A DNA stretch of 64,000 bases from contig NZ_JACVOS010000001.1 of the NCBI RefSeq assembly GCF_018882335.1, positions 124,001-188,000 of the forward strand, given 5' to 3'. Every line of letters begins with the position of its first letter. Position 1 is the stretch's first letter. Below are positions 35,166 through 46,300 of the stretch, in pieces. A program made the translations under genes and the position numbers. This DNA is from Polynucleobacter sp. AM-25C3 (GTDB taxonomy: Bacteria > Pseudomonadota > Gammaproteobacteria > Burkholderiales > Burkholderiaceae). The notes below the pieces were generated by a model. The model saw only the letters and a list, made by a program, of their open reading frames with translations, did no database searches and had not been told where the DNA came from.

Positions 35166-37913
35166 TTAGTCTATTGAGCTTGCCAGCTGGCGACGAATGT
35201 CTTCAGAGGACTCATTACGGCGCTTAGCAAGATCTTCAATCTGGTCTGCTGACAACTTACCCACATTGAAATAACGTGCATCCGGATGTGCCAGATAAAA
35301 ACCGCTGACACTGGAAGCTGGATTCATCGCCATCGATTCAGTCAAGGTCATACCAATATCTTCCGAACCAATGACGCGCAATAAATCTTTTTTCACTTCA
35401 TGTGCAGGGCAAGCTGGATAACCTGGCGCCGGACGGATGCCGCGATATTCCTCGTTGATCATTTGATCATTCGTCAAAATCTCATCGGTCGCATAACCCC
35501 ACAGATCAGTTCGAACGCGGTGGTGCATGAGCTCTGCAAAGGCTTCCGCCAAACGATCAGCTAAAGATTGCAACATGATTGCGCTGTAATCATCATGCTT
35601 CGCATGAAACTCAGCAACTTTTTTCTCAACACCATGGCCAGTCGTCACGGCAAAGCAACCTAGGTAATCAGCCACATGCAAATCTTTTGGCGCTACATAA
35701 TCTGCTAAGCAACGATTAGGACGACGCACGCCATCAACTACTGGGCGCTCAGACTGCTGACGTAAGTTATGCCAAACAAATAATGGATGCTCACGTGATT
35801 CATCGCTATACAAGACGATGTCATCACCTATTGTGTTTGCGGGATAGAAAGCTACTACAGCATCGGCTTGTAACCACTGGCCCTTAATCAACTTATCCAA
35901 TAGTGCCTGGCCATCTTCAAAAACTTTGCGAGCCTCTACGCCAACGATTTCATCATCCAAGATTGCTGGGAACTTACCAGCCAAATCCCAAGTCTGGAAG
36001 AATGGCGTCCAGTCTATGTATTTAGCAATGTCACTTAAAGCGAAGTTCTTGAAAATACGACGTCCAATAAATTTGGGCTTCTCAGGCACATAGTTGGCCC
36101 AATCAATCAACTCGCGATTCTTACGTGCAGCTTCTAATGAAATTGTTGGGGATGCTTTTTTATTGGCATGTTGCTCACGAATACGCACATAGTCATCACG
36201 CAAATCTTGAATAAATTTCTTGGCACTCTCATCAGATAGCAAGCTGGATGCTACAGACACAGAGCGGGAAGCATCTGGAACGTAAACCACTGGACCGTCG
36301 TAGTGTGGAGCGATCTTCACAGCGGTGTGCACACGAGAAGTCGTAGCGCCACCAATCATCAGTGGAATTTGACGCTCACGGAAATAGTCATCACGTTGCA
36401 TCTCTTGCGCAACATAAGTCATCTCCTCTAAGGATGGCGTAATCAAACCGGAGAGGCCGACGATGTCTGCTTTTTCTTCCTTGGCGCGCTTCAAAATTTC
36501 TGCGCAGGGTACCATCACACCCATATTGGCAACTTCGAAGTTATTACATTGCAAGACCACAGTCACAATATTTTTACCAATATCGTGAACGTCACCCTTC
36601 ACCGTAGCCATGACGATCTTGCCCTTAGCTTTGGCTTCGCCACCAGAAGCAATGTGCAAACGCTTCTCTTCTTCAATGTAGGGAATTAAAATAGCAACGG
36701 CTTGCTTCATCACACGCGCGCTCTTGACTACTTGAGGCAAGAACATCTTGCCAGCGCCAAACAAGTCGCCAACGACATTCATACCGTCCATGAGTGGGCC
36801 TTCAATCACCTCAATTGGCCTACCGCCTGCGCCCATAATTTGAGCGCGCAACTCTTCAGTATCTTCTTCAATAAAAGTAGTGATGCCATGTACCAAAGCA
36901 TAGGTTAAACGCTCACGCACGGGGGCTTCACGCCATACCAAATTCTCGACTTGCTTTGCGCCACCACCTTTAAATTGATCGGCAATATCGAGCAAGCGCT
37001 CGGTTGGAGTCTTGCCATCTTTTTCTTTAAAGCGATTGAGGACGACATCTTCAACGCGCTCACGCAATTCAGGATCTAGATCTGCATAAACGCCAAGCTG
37101 TCCTGCATTGACAATACCCATGTCCATGCCTGCCTGAATAGCGTGATACAGGAACACAGTATGAATAGCTTCACGTACGCGATCGTTACCGCGGAAAGAG
37201 AAACTTACATTCGATACGCCACCACTCACTTTTGCACCGGGTAGGTTTTCTTTAATCCAGCGAGTAGCATTAATGAAATCAACTGCATAGTTGTCATGCT
37301 CTTCAATACCAGTAGCGATAGCAAAGATATTGGGGTCAAAAATAATGTCTTCAGCAGGGAAGCCGATCTCATTAACCAGAAGCTCATAACAACGCTGACA
37401 AATTTCTGTCTTGCGTTTAAAGGTATCCGCCTGGCCAGCCTCATCAAATGCCATTACGACAGTAGCGGCACCATAACGACGAATTAAACGCGCTTGTTTT
37501 CTGAAAGGCTCTTCACCTTCTTTTAAGGAAATCGAATTCACGATCGGCTTGCCTTGAATACATTTCAGACCAGCCTCGATCACGCTCCACTTAGAGGAGT
37601 CCACCATGATGGGTACGCGTGCGATATCCGGTTCAGAAGCAATCAGATTTAAGAAGCGTGTCATTGCTGCTTCAGAATCCAACATCGCTTCATCCATATT
37701 AATATCGATGACTTGAGCGCCATTCTCAACTTGCTGTCTTGCAACCACCAAGGCTTCATCAAATTGATTATTCAAAATCATGCGCGCAAATGCTTTGGAG
37801 CCCGTCACATTCGTGCGCTCCCCAATGTTCACAAAACCGACTTCGGGTGTGACATTGAAAGGCTCCAAGCCTGAAAGCTTCATCGGCGGCATTGTCTTTT
37901 TAGTCTTACTCAT
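35166..37913 (-). CDS. metH: Methionine synthase MetH, pterin/cobalamin/activation part
   Basis: The C-terminal three-quarters of cobalamin-dependent methionine synthase (915 residues). The methyl-tetrahydrofolate domain starts at [16 protein letters not shown]. The cobalamin domain has the axial His443 in DVHDIGKN (441-448). The AdoMet activation domain ends with [15 protein letters not shown]. The homocysteine-binding domain is a separate upstream gene, overlapping by 4 bases (ATGA). Together they equal one MetH of normal length, so this is gene fission rather than truncation. Confidence 0.95.
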   Translation of the reverse strand: MSKTKKTMPPMKLSGLEPFNVTPEVGFVNIGERTNVTGSKAFARMILNNQFDEALVVARQQVENGAQVIDINMDEAMLDSEAAMTRFLNLIASEPDIARVPIMVDSSKWSVIEAGLKCIQGKPIVNSISLKEGEEPFRKQARLIRRYGAATVVMAFDEAGQADTFKRKTEICQRCYELLVNEIGFPAEDIIFDPNIFAIATGIEEHDNYAVDFINATRWIKENLPGAKVSGGVSNVSFSFRGNDRVREAIHTVFLYHAIQAGMDMGIVNAGQLGVYADLDPELRERVEDVVLNRFKEKDGKTPTERLLDIADQFKGGGAKQVENLVWREAPVRERLTYALVHGITTFIEEDTEELRAQIMGAGGRPIEVIEGPLMDGMNVVGDLFGAGKMFLPQVVKSARVMKQAVAILIPYIEEEKRLHIASGGEAKAKGKIVMATVKGDVHDIGKNIVTVVLQCNNFEVANMGVMVPCAEILKRAKEEKADIVGLSGLITPSLEEMTYVAQEMQRDDYFRERQIPLMIGGATTSRVHTAVKIAPHYDGPVVYVPDASRSVSVASSLLSDESAKKFIQDLRDDYVRIREQHANKKASPTISLEAARKNRELIDWANYVPEKPKFIGRRIFKNFALSDIAKYIDWTPFFQTWDLAGKFPAILDDEIVGVEARKVFEDGQALLDKLIKGQWLQADAVVAFYPANTIGDDIVLYSDESREHPLFVWHNLRQQSERPVVDGVRRPNRCLADYVAPKDLHVADYLGCFAVTTGHGVEKKVAEFHAKHDDYSAIMLQSLADRLAEAFAELMHHRVRTDLWGYATDEILTNDQMINEEYRGIRPAPGYPACPAHEVKKDLLRVIGSEDIGMTLTESMAMNPASSVSGFYLAHPDARYFNVGKLSADQIEDLAKRRNESSEDIRRQLASSID

Positions 37914-38974
37914 GCTGACGCCTCCGCGCTCTCACGATAAAAGGCTCGTGGCTTACGCTTAGCAACTGCGTTGGCAATTGCGCGAATGTGATCTGGCGTC
38001 GTTCCACAGCAACCACCTACCAAGTTCACTAAACCATCTTTTGCACAGCCATCTACTAGGCTAGAAGTAATTTGTGGAGTCTCATCAAATCCAGTGTCAC
38101 TCATTGGATTGGGTAAACCAGCATTGGGATAGCAAGATACTGCTGCATCACAAATGCGAGCTAGTTCGGCGATGTAAGGACGCATCAGCGCAGCACCTAA
38201 GGCACAGTTCAATCCAAAAGTCAGCGGCTTAATATGACGCAAGCTATTCCAAAATGCTTCAACTGTTTGACCAGACAAAATACGACCAGAAGCATCAGTC
38301 ACTGTTCCTGAAATCATCACCGGCAAACGTTCGCCCGTTTCTTCAAAGAATTCATCTAGAGCAAATAGTGCAGCTTTGGCATTGAGCGTATCAAAAATAG
38401 TTTCCACTAAAAATAAATCAACGCCACCGGCAAAGAGTCCCTCAATTTGCTCACGATACGAAGCGCGTAAAGCCTCAAAAGTTACATTGCGTGCGCCAGG
38501 ATCATTTACATCCGGAGAGATGCTCGCCGTCTTCGGTGTTGGTCCAATCGCGCCCGCGGCAAAACGGGGCTTATCTGGCGTGCTGTATTTTTCACAAGCA
38601 GCGCGAGCCAACTGGGCAGAGACTAAGTTCATCTCGCGCGCTAAGCCGGCCATTTTGTAATCTTCTTGGGCTACCGAGGTGGCACCAAAAGTATTAGTCT
38701 CAATAATGTCAGCGCCAGCATCAAGGTACTGTTCATGAATCTTGCTAATGATCTCGGGCTGAGTCAAAACCAGTAATTCGTTGTTCCCCTTGATATCACT
38801 CGGGTGGTCTGCAAAACGCGTGTTACTAGGCAAGCCACGATAATCGGCTTCATTCAGCTTATATTGCTGAATCATGGTGCCCATGGCGCCATCCAAAATC
38901 AGAATGCGCTGCTTTAGTAGCTCGGGAAGTGCCTGACCGCGGGTGTAAGGCTGGGATAAACCATTAAATTGCAT
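37910..38974 (-). CDS. Homocysteine S-methyltransferase domain of split MetH
   Basis: A 354-residue protein equivalent to the N-terminal domain of MetH. It binds homocysteine on zinc. The ligands are Cys257 (FGLNCALGA) and Cys322/Cys323 ([11 protein letters not shown]). The start of the barrel is [13 protein letters not shown]. It overlaps the downstream metH gene by 4 bases, ensuring matched synthesis. The 76-base gap upstream is too short for a cobalamin riboswitch and none is visible. Confidence 0.94.
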   Translation of the reverse strand: MQFNGLSQPYTRGQALPELLKQRILILDGAMGTMIQQYKLNEADYRGLPSNTRFADHPSDIKGNNELLVLTQPEIISKIHEQYLDAGADIIETNTFGATSVAQEDYKMAGLAREMNLVSAQLARAACEKYSTPDKPRFAAGAIGPTPKTASISPDVNDPGARNVTFEALRASYREQIEGLFAGGVDLFLVETIFDTLNAKAALFALDEFFEETGERLPVMISGTVTDASGRILSGQTVEAFWNSLRHIKPLTFGLNCALGAALMRPYIAELARICDAAVSCYPNAGLPNPMSDTGFDETPQITSSLVDGCAKDGLVNLVGGCCGTTPDHIRAIANAVAKRKPRAFYRESAEASA

Positions 38975-39050
38975 TGCTTAACCGGGAATATTCTCTAGAA
39001 TCTCTTATTGTATTGGTATTAAGCCACTTTTATCTGACCCGGAGCCCCCT

Positions 39051-39500
39051 ATGTTTGGAACTATCCCAGAATTTAATCAAAGCCTTGAAATGATGAAAAC
39101 CATGTGGGGTCAAGGAGCGGCTGGGCAGATGCCAGGCCAATTTCCCTTCACCACAGACACCTCAAAGGCTGCCGGAGGATTTGGCTCTACATTTCCTGGG
39201 CTCGATACGGATGAGCTGGAGAAGCGCATTAAGGACCTCAAAAGCGTTGAAAATTGGCTTAACCTTAATCTCAATATCCTCAAATCCACCATTCAGGGCT
39301 TAGAAGTGCAACATGCCACCATGATGGCGCTCAAATCCTTTGGGGATGCGGTTTCAGCAACCGCTGCTGCGGCCACCGGCGGATCCTCTGAAGACTCTGG
39401 CACTCAGGCTTCTAAACCTCGCAAAACCGCAACACGCCGTCGTCGCAAAGCTGGCGACTCAACCTACCTCGACGAAGTAGGTAATTCAGATGAGCAATAG
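39051..39500 (+). CDS. phaM: PhaM-type polyhydroxyalkanoate granule protein
   Basis: A 149-residue protein resembling PhaM of Cupriavidus, which activates PHA synthase and ties granules to the nucleoid. The N-terminal PHB-associated segment (FNQSLEMMKTMWGQ) and the central coiled coil (LDTDELEKRIKDLKSVENWL) are visible. The C-terminus has a basic, DNA-binding-like tail (KPRKTATRRRRKAG). Start: ATG 39051 after GGAG. Its last 89 bases overlap the convergent hydrolase gene. No phaC is in the window. Confidence 0.88.
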   Translation: MFGTIPEFNQSLEMMKTMWGQGAAGQMPGQFPFTTDTSKAAGGFGSTFPGLDTDELEKRIKDLKSVENWLNLNLNILKSTIQGLEVQHATMMALKSFGDAVSATAAAATGGSSEDSGTQASKPRKTATRRRRKAGDSTYLDEVGNSDEQ

Positions 39501-40497
39501 CCTCACCCATGGCAAATGTCATTTGGTGGACATCTAATTCACGTTTAAATAAAACCGGCACTATCTCACGAGCAGTTGCCGGTTTTTTACATGCTCCAAG
39601 CGTTTCAGCTAAGCGCTCATCATGATGCGCCTTCAATTGCTCAATCCTCGGCTTCATACCGGTAAATGGTTTGCCGTGAGATGGCAGTACCAGGGTGCCA
39701 TCTGGCAATGGCAAATAGCGATCTAAAGAACTGAGATACAAACCTAAAGGATCCGCATCCGGATCCGCATCGTAGACACTGACATTCGTAGAGATGCGTG
39801 GCAACAACATGTCCCCAGAAATTAAAACGCCGAGATCCTTGCAATACAGTGAAGCATGTTCAGGCGCATGACCGAAGCCCATGATGACTTGCCACTCATG
39901 CTCACCAATCACAATCATTTCGCCATCCATAATGCGACGGTATTGTCGTGGTACGCCCGGAACCATATTGCTGTAGTAATTAGAGCGCGCCCGAATTTTT
40001 TCTAAATCTTCTGGTGCACACAATCCATGCTTCTGAAAATGATCTGCTGAACCGCCACCGCCCGCACGAGCACCAACCGCCGCACCGCCCTCTTTATGAC
40101 TGAGCCACTGCGCCGTCAAATAATCTGTCATGGAAATCCACAGGGGTACATTCCATTTTTCACAGAGCCACTGAGAGAGTCCTACATGGTCTGGATGCAT
40201 GTGGGTCACGATGACCCTCAATACGGGCAAGCCCTCTAACTGTGTGGCAAAGATCTGTTCCCAAGCAGCTTTCGTCTCATCATTTGCAATCCCGCAATCT
40301 ACAATCGTCCAGCCCTGAACGCCTTCATAGTCATCGCGTAATAGCCATAGGTTGATATGATCTAAAGCAAAGGGCAGACGCATGCGTAACCAGCGCACCC
40401 CTGGGGCAATCTCCATCGAGCTACCCACCTCCGGCAAAGCATCCGCTAGGGGATAATGAATGGCACTAAGATCGCTGGATTGGTTTTTGGTATTCAT
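39412..40497 (-). CDS. MBL-fold metallo-hydrolase
   Basis: A 361-residue metallo-beta-lactamase-fold protein. The metal site THMHPDHVGLSQWL has the HxHxDH signature. More ligands are in GFGHAPEHASLY and LPSHGKPF. A C-terminal winged-helix-like segment (AMGEAIAHLNYLLRRGRLSR) is typical of lactonase/glyoxalase-like members. The substrate is not determinable. The end overlaps phaM by 89 bases in the opposite direction. Confidence 0.9.
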   Translation of the reverse strand: MNTKNQSSDLSAIHYPLADALPEVGSSMEIAPGVRWLRMRLPFALDHINLWLLRDDYEGVQGWTIVDCGIANDETKAAWEQIFATQLEGLPVLRVIVTHMHPDHVGLSQWLCEKWNVPLWISMTDYLTAQWLSHKEGGAAVGARAGGGGSADHFQKHGLCAPEDLEKIRARSNYYSNMVPGVPRQYRRIMDGEMIVIGEHEWQVIMGFGHAPEHASLYCKDLGVLISGDMLLPRISTNVSVYDADPDADPLGLYLSSLDRYLPLPDGTLVLPSHGKPFTGMKPRIEQLKAHHDERLAETLGACKKPATAREIVPVLFKRELDVHQMTFAMGEAIAHLNYLLRRGRLSRQLCDDGVLRFCEV

Positions 40498-40519
40498 CTA
40501 TTTCTATTTTAGGTTTGCT

Positions 40520-40696
40520 TTGACAACAGTTCCATCGCCTTGCATTAATTGGTGCGACATCAACCCTGAAAATGGTTTTTGTCGTGGCTGCTATCGTACG
40601 CTCACTGAAATTGCCGATTGGTCTGAACTCTCTAATCCTGAAAAGCTTGAGGTCTGGTCAAAACTGGAAACGCGCAAACCTCAAGTACCTCAGTAA
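40520..40696 (+). CDS. DUF1289 small cysteine-rich protein
   Basis: A 58-residue product with the DUF1289 motif: PSPCINWCDINPENGFCRGC, with four cysteines that may bind metal, then RTLTEIADWSEL. I choose TTG 40520 as start because AGG lies six bases before it and the domain begins a few codons later. An in-frame ATG at 40460 would add 20 hydrophobic residues and overlap the divergent hydrolase start at 40497. Function is unknown. Confidence 0.8.
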   Translation: MTTVPSPCINWCDINPENGFCRGCYRTLTEIADWSELSNPEKLEVWSKLETRKPQVPQ

Positions 40697-40717
40697 GTAT
40701 TGCAAATTACTAATTAC

Positions 40718-41701
40718 TTATTTATTTACATCCACAATTAAACGGCCGCGAACATTTCCAGCCATCAGCTCAGTGGCGTACCTCAAAGAATCCTCTAAAC
40801 TAATTTCGTGAGAAATTTCTTCTAAGGTTTTTAGATTAACCAATTTACTAAGTTGATCATAAGCCGCAATCCGTTTTGCTTTTGGCACCGTCACACTGTT
40901 AATGCCATAGAGAGTAACGCCGCGCAAAATAAATGGCGCTACGCTAGATGGAAAATCCATTCCTTGAGCAAGACCACAGGCAGCAACCGCACCATCACTT
41001 TTCGTTTGTGCGCAGGCATTTGCTAAGGTATGACTACCAACACTATCGACTACTGCGGCCCAACGCTCTTTAGCCAAAGGCTTTCCAGGCGCTGACAAAG
41101 TAGCGCGATCGATCACTTCAGTGGCGCCCAACTTCTTCAGGTAATCCGCCTCAGCCATACGGCCAGTGCTTGCTACTACCGTGAAGCCCAATTTGCTCAA
41201 GAGGGTAATAGCGAAGCTACCAACACCGCCCGCAGCACCTGTTACCAACACTTCACCATCGCTAGGCTTCAGTCCATGCTTTTGCAAGGCCATGACACAG
41301 AGCATGGCTGTATAGCCTGCAGTCCCGATTGCCAAAGCCTGTTTAGCAGTAAAACCTTTCGGCAGTGGAATCAACCACTCCGATTTCACACGAGCCTGCT
41401 GGGCTAAACCACCCCAGTGACCTTCACCTACGCCCCAGCCATTGAGAAGCACCATATCACCAGCTTTAAATTCTGAGCTAGCGCTCTCTAAGACCTCGCC
41501 CGCAAAGTCAATCCCAGGAACCATTGGAAAGCTACGCACTACAGGGCCTTTACCCGTTATCGCCAAACCATCTTTGTAGTTCAGCGTGGAATAGAGCACC
41601 CTCACCGTCACGTCACCCTCTGGGAGGCTTGCCTCGTCGACCTGAGAAAGCTCAGCCCGATAACCTTGATCATCTTTATTTACCAAAATAGCTTTAAACA
41701 T
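40718..41701 (-). CDS. acuI: AcuI/YhdH-type quinone oxidoreductase (MDR family)
   Basis: NADPH-dependent medium-chain reductase resembling acrylyl-CoA reductases. I start at ATG 41701 (MFKAILVNKDDQGYRAEL), giving 327 residues; an ATG at 41734 would add 11 residues. STLNYKDGLAITGKGPV and the cofactor site VLVTGAAGGVGSFAITLL are visible, and YGINSVTVPKAKR near the C-terminus is typical of the subfamily. It may detoxify acrylyl-CoA, as known for the family. Confidence 0.9.
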   Translation of the reverse strand: MFKAILVNKDDQGYRAELSQVDEASLPEGDVTVRVLYSTLNYKDGLAITGKGPVVRSFPMVPGIDFAGEVLESASSEFKAGDMVLLNGWGVGEGHWGGLAQQARVKSEWLIPLPKGFTAKQALAIGTAGYTAMLCVMALQKHGLKPSDGEVLVTGAAGGVGSFAITLLSKLGFTVVASTGRMAEADYLKKLGATEVIDRATLSAPGKPLAKERWAAVVDSVGSHTLANACAQTKSDGAVAACGLAQGMDFPSSVAPFILRGVTLYGINSVTVPKAKRIAAYDQLSKLVNLKTLEEISHEISLEDSLRYATELMAGNVRGRLIVDVNK

Positions 41702-41788
41702 GTCTCTTCCTTTTAAAAACACTGCATTCTCCACAGCAAATACGTAATAGGTTTATCCTAACGAGCATTGCTGATTATGGAGGTTTCC

Positions 41789-42091
41789 ATGAAAAAAATT
41801 CTACTCTTAACTACGATTTCTGGCTTGGCGCTAGTTGGCTGCTCTTCTAGCCAAATTAATATGTCTATGGGCAATATGCGCTTAATTACCTCCAGCGCGG
41901 CACCCCAAGACGTAATGGATTTTGCCAATACCACCTGTAAGAATGATTTCTATCAAGGCGCGAGTTTTCTATCAAAGGCTGGCAAGGAATATCGCTTTAA
42001 ATGCGTGAAAGCCGAAGAGAATGAAACTTTGACGCCTATCCCTGGCACAACCATTCCCGCTGATGCGCCCGCACCAGCTGCAGCAAAGTAA
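41789..42091 (+). CDS. Small putative lipoprotein
   Basis: A 100-residue product starting at ATG 41789 after GGAGG. The signal peptide MKKILLLTTISGLALVGCSSS ends in a lipobox with Cys18. The mature part includes SMGNMRLITSSAAPQDVMDF and a Pro/Ala tail (IPADAPAPAAAK). I recognise no characterised family. It is 18 bases before the flavin reductase gene and may share its transcript. Confidence 0.8.
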   Translation: MKKILLLTTISGLALVGCSSSQINMSMGNMRLITSSAAPQDVMDFANTTCKNDFYQGASFLSKAGKEYRFKCVKAEENETLTPIPGTTIPADAPAPAAAK

Positions 42092-42109
42092 ATTGATAAG
42101 CAAAGCAAG

Positions 42110-42598
42110 ATGACCCCATTTACTTCACAAGAGCTACGCAAAGGGTTTTCTTCTTTTGCAACTGGGGTCACAGTAATCACCTGCCTAGATTCCGATCAGA
42201 ATGCTCATGGCATCACCATTAGCTCTTTCAATACCGTATCTTTAGAACCGCCACTGATTCTCTGGAGCTTGAAGAAGCACTCACGCTTGATGCCGCATTT
42301 TGAAGTCGGTCATAAGCAACTCATTCACGTGCTCGAGCGCTCACAAGAAGCCATGGCGATGCATTTTGCTACCGTGAAAGAAAATCAGTTCATTAGCATT
42401 CCTCACAAAATTGCAGCAAGTGGTCTCACTCAAATTGATGGATGTGCCGCCTACTTTGAGTGTGAAACTGTTTCCGTCCATACAGGCGGTGACCATAACA
42501 TCATCGTCGCCAAAGTTCTCAATCTAAAACACAGCCCTGACAGTCAACCACTCATCTTTGCACATAGTAAATTTCTTGGCTTAGATTCATCCCTTTAA
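42110..42598 (+). CDS. Flavin reductase family protein
   Basis: A 162-residue FMN-binding split-barrel protein. SFATGVTVITCLDSDQNAHGITISSFNTVSLEPPLILWSL (quoted in parts: FATGVTVITC, GITISSFNTVSLEPPL) is the flavin-binding core. It probably reduces FMN or FAD with NAD(P)H for a partner monooxygenase, but no such partner is adjacent. It is followed by a GST gene 24 bases later. Confidence 0.92.
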   Translation: MTPFTSQELRKGFSSFATGVTVITCLDSDQNAHGITISSFNTVSLEPPLILWSLKKHSRLMPHFEVGHKQLIHVLERSQEAMAMHFATVKENQFISIPHKIAASGLTQIDGCAAYFECETVSVHTGGDHNIIVAKVLNLKHSPDSQPLIFAHSKFLGLDSSL

Positions 42599-42622
42599 AA
42601 ATACCAAAGAATAGGAATTCTC

Positions 42623-43285
42623 ATGATGCGCTTATGGGGAAGAAAAAGTTCTATCAATGTGCAGAAGGTTTTATGGTGCCTTGCAGAGCTAGGGTTAGAA
42701 GAGGGTAAAGATTTTGAGCGAATTGATGCGGGACTTCATTTTGGCAAGAATCGCACACCTGAATTTCTAGCGCTCAATCCGAATGGCTTAGTGCCAACCT
42801 TAGAAGATGGTGATCTTGTACTTTGGGAATCGAACACTATCCTGCGCTATCTCGCTCACCAGCACGATCAATCGAAACGCTTCCCCACCGACATAGCAAG
42901 CCAGTATCGATCTGAGAAGTGGATGGATTGGCAAGTTGGAACAATGTGGCCGACCTTGCGAGTCGCCTTTTTAGGCCTCACGCGTACCCCTGAGAATGAG
43001 CGTAACTACCCCAGCATTCTAAAAGCGTATGAGGAGGCCAGCCAATTAATAGCACTGCTAGATCAACAACTAATAGATCAGAAATATTGTTCAGGAAATG
43101 CTTTTCATATTGGCGATATTCCACTGGCGCTCTGTGTCAGCCGCTGGATGCTATTAAATCAGACCTTTCCGGATAAAACTGGGCCACGCCCACAATTGCG
43201 TAACATCGATGTATGGATGAGGCGACTAGAAGATAGCACCCACTTCAATCTGGTAGCCGAAAAAGAACTCAATATTGTGAAGTAG
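42623..43285 (+). CDS. Glutathione S-transferase
   Basis: A 220-residue GST. The N-terminal thioredoxin-like domain has the G-site segment GRKSSINVQKVLWCLAELGL, TPEFLALNPNGLVPTLEDG and the cis-proline/Glu-Ser pair (LWESNTILRYLAH). A helical C-terminal domain follows with the N-capping DIPLALCVSRW. The substrate is unknown. The transcript probably ends at the 43322-43346 hairpin. Confidence 0.93.
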   Translation: MMRLWGRKSSINVQKVLWCLAELGLEEGKDFERIDAGLHFGKNRTPEFLALNPNGLVPTLEDGDLVLWESNTILRYLAHQHDQSKRFPTDIASQYRSEKWMDWQVGTMWPTLRVAFLGLTRTPENERNYPSILKAYEEASQLIALLDQQLIDQKYCSGNAFHIGDIPLALCVSRWMLLNQTFPDKTGPRPQLRNIDVWMRRLEDSTHFNLVAEKELNIVK

Positions 43286-43321
43286 TTATTAATATGCATC
43301 TCACGCAGTTCTGAAATACAA

Positions 43322-43346
43322 AAAGGGTGAATTAGATTCACCCTTT
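43322..43346. terminator. Bidirectional intrinsic terminator
   Basis: AAAGGGTGAAT and ATTCACCCTTT form a perfect 11-base-pair stem with the 3-base loop TAG, 37 bases after the GST stop and 23 bases after the end of the convergent RND permease. The A/T ends of the stem supply U-rich 3' sides in both directions. It can end both transcripts. Confidence 0.75.
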
Positions 43347-43368
43347 GTCTTTAGAGGCTTATAAGTAT

Positions 43369-46300
43369 TTACTGTTGTTTAAATTTCTTCTGATGGTGGT
43401 CAGCGCCGATAAATAAGTACATCGCCGGCACCACGAAGAGCGTAAACAGAGTACCAATCGATAAACCAGTAAAGATCACAATACCCATGGACTGACGACC
43501 CGCAGCGCCAGCGCCAGAGGCAATCACTAGGGGCACCACACCTAATACCATTGCTGCAGTAGTCATCAAAATCGGGCGCAATCGTACACTACTGGCTTCT
43601 ACGATGGCATCTAACTTGCTGCGGCCAGCTTCTTGCAATTCATTAGCAAATTCCACAATCAAAATACCGTGCTTACTGATCAAGCCCATTAGCGTGACCA
43701 GACCAACCTGGGTATACACATTCAAGGTCGTGAATCCAAGATTGATAAAGATGAGTGCGCCAAACAAAGCCAGCGGTACTGAAACCAAAATCACAATCGG
43801 GTCGCGGAAGCTTTCAAACTGCGCAGCCAATACCAAGAACACAATCAAGATAGCGAAGAACATGGTGACTAAGAAACCACCAGACTCCGCCATGAACTGA
43901 CGTGATGGGCCCGCATAATCCATGGTGTAACCACTTGGCGCAACTTCTTTCAAAGTCTGCCGCATGAACTCCAATAGATCTGCCTGAGAAATAAATGGCG
44001 TACTTACACCTGAGATCGTTGCTGAGTTCAACTGCTGAAAGTGGTTAATTGATTGCGGAACTACTTTTTGCTTAATCGTTGCAATCGTGCGCGCCTGAAT
44101 CATCTGTCCGCTAGGAGTACGAATGTAGTAATCCAAGATCTGATCTGGGTTCAAGCGATCTACCTGCTTGACCTGTGGGATCACGCGATAGGAGCGGCCA
44201 GCCACAGAGAAGTAGTTCACATAACCTCCACCCAAAGCCGCTGATAAGGCACTACCCACTTGCTGCTGGGTCATACCCAGTGCCGCTACTTTTTCACGAT
44301 CAATTTCTAATACATCTTGCGGCTTATCAATCTTCAAATCCGAGTCCACAAAGAAGAAGTTACCACTCCGGCGTGCTTTATCCAATACCGCTTGAGATAC
44401 CTCATTGAGCTGCTCATAAGACTCGGTAGTATTAATCACCACCTGAACAGGTAAGCCCTGTGCGCCTGGTAAAGCTGGGAACTGGAATGCCGCTACGTGA
44501 GCACCGGCAATCGCATTCCACTTACCCTGCATATCCTCTTGAAACTTGGTGGCATTGCGACTACGTTGATCCCAGTCCTTGAGCAATACACCGCCAAAGC
44601 TACTGGTGGGGCTGGTGATCTGGAACATCTGCTCATACTCAGGCTCTGCTGCTGATATTTGATAAATCTGATCAGCGTAAGTCTGCATCTGATTGACCGT
44701 GCTGTTTGGTGGCCCTGAAGCCTGCATCAAGACAATGCCCTGATCTTCTGTTGGAGCTAATTCTGCACGAGCCGTTGCGTAGAGGTAAGCAACACCACCC
44801 AGCAAAATCACACCCATCACAATGATGACCTGCCAAGTGCTCAAGAGTTCGCGCAAAGTCGTTTGATAGCTGTGATGAACCTTCTCAAAAATACGATCGA
44901 TCTTTTGTACAAAAGATGAAGCCTCTTGTTCTTCCGTAAAGATCCGCGAGCACATCATGGGAGACAGCGTTAACGCAATCAATCCAGATACCGCTACCGC
45001 ACTTGCCAAGGTAAATGCAAACTCAGTAAAGAGCGCGCCCGTTAATCCCCCTTGAAAACCAATAGGGATATAGACCGCAATCAACACAATCGTCATCGCC
45101 AAAATAGGACCACCCAGTTCGCGCGCAGCAATTAAAGAGGCCTCTAATGGAGACTTACCTTCTTTCATATGACGGTCAACGTTCTCAACCACGATGATGG
45201 CGTCATCCACTACCAAGCCAATCGCTAAAACAAGAGCAAGCAGGGTTAGTAAATTAATGGAGTAACCCAAGACCTGCATCAGGAAGAAGGTGCCAATCAA
45301 GGAAAGTGGCATCGCAATGACAGGAACTGCCACTGCACGCGCACTACCCAAGAAGAGGTAGATCACGATCGTCACAATCAACAATGCCTCTAGTAGCGTC
45401 ATTACGACTTCATCAATCGAAGTCGTAATGAACTTAGTGGAGTCATAAACTACCTTGCCAGACATACCCGTTGGTAACTGTTGCTGAATATCCGGAACTG
45501 CAGCGCGCACTCGCGCTGCAACATCCAATAAGTTGGCTTGTGGCGCCACCTTAATCGCAATAAATACCGACTTCTTGCCACTAAACGCGACATTGGTGTT
45601 GTAGTCTTCCGAGCCCATGGTCACGCTGGCCACTTGATCCAAATACACAATATTGATGCCATCTTTTTTGATGACCAATTTGCGGAACTCATCGAGTGTA
45701 TGCAAGTCAGTACCGGCTACTAAGTCAACGGCAACCATGTCACCTTTGGTGCTACCAACCGCAGATAAGTAATTATTGGCAGCCATGGCACTGTAGACAT
45801 CATCAGCGCCCACTCCAAGGCCAGCCATTTTTTCACGATCAAGCCAGGCGCGTAAGGCAAATTTTCTTCCACCAGTAATTTCTGCATTCTGGACCCCGTC
45901 TACAGAGTCCAACTTCGGCTTCACTACCCGCAATAAATAATCCGTAATCGCATTATTCGGAATGTCGTCACTGTAAAAACCCATATACATTGCCGCAGTC
46001 GACTGACCAATTTGGACGGTCAACACAGGTTGCTGGGCTTGTGGCGGCAATTGATTCTTGACTGAACTAATCTGCGTCTGAATCTGTGTCAATGCTGCAT
46101 TAGAGTCGTAATTGAGCTTGAGAGTCGCAGTAATTGTTGAGAGGCCGCTCACACTCATAGACGATAAGTAGTCGATACCTTGGGACTGGGCAATAGCAGT
46201 CTCTAATGGCTGCGTAATAAAGCCTGCAATCGTCTCAGGATCAGCACCATAGTAAGCCGTCGTAATCGTAACGATCGCATTTTGAGTTTGTGGATATTGA

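Noticed and set aside
38975-39050. Cobalamin or SAM riboswitch upstream of split metH
   Set aside because: The gap is only 76 bases, shared with the divergent phaM, with no B12-box-like or stem-loop pattern.
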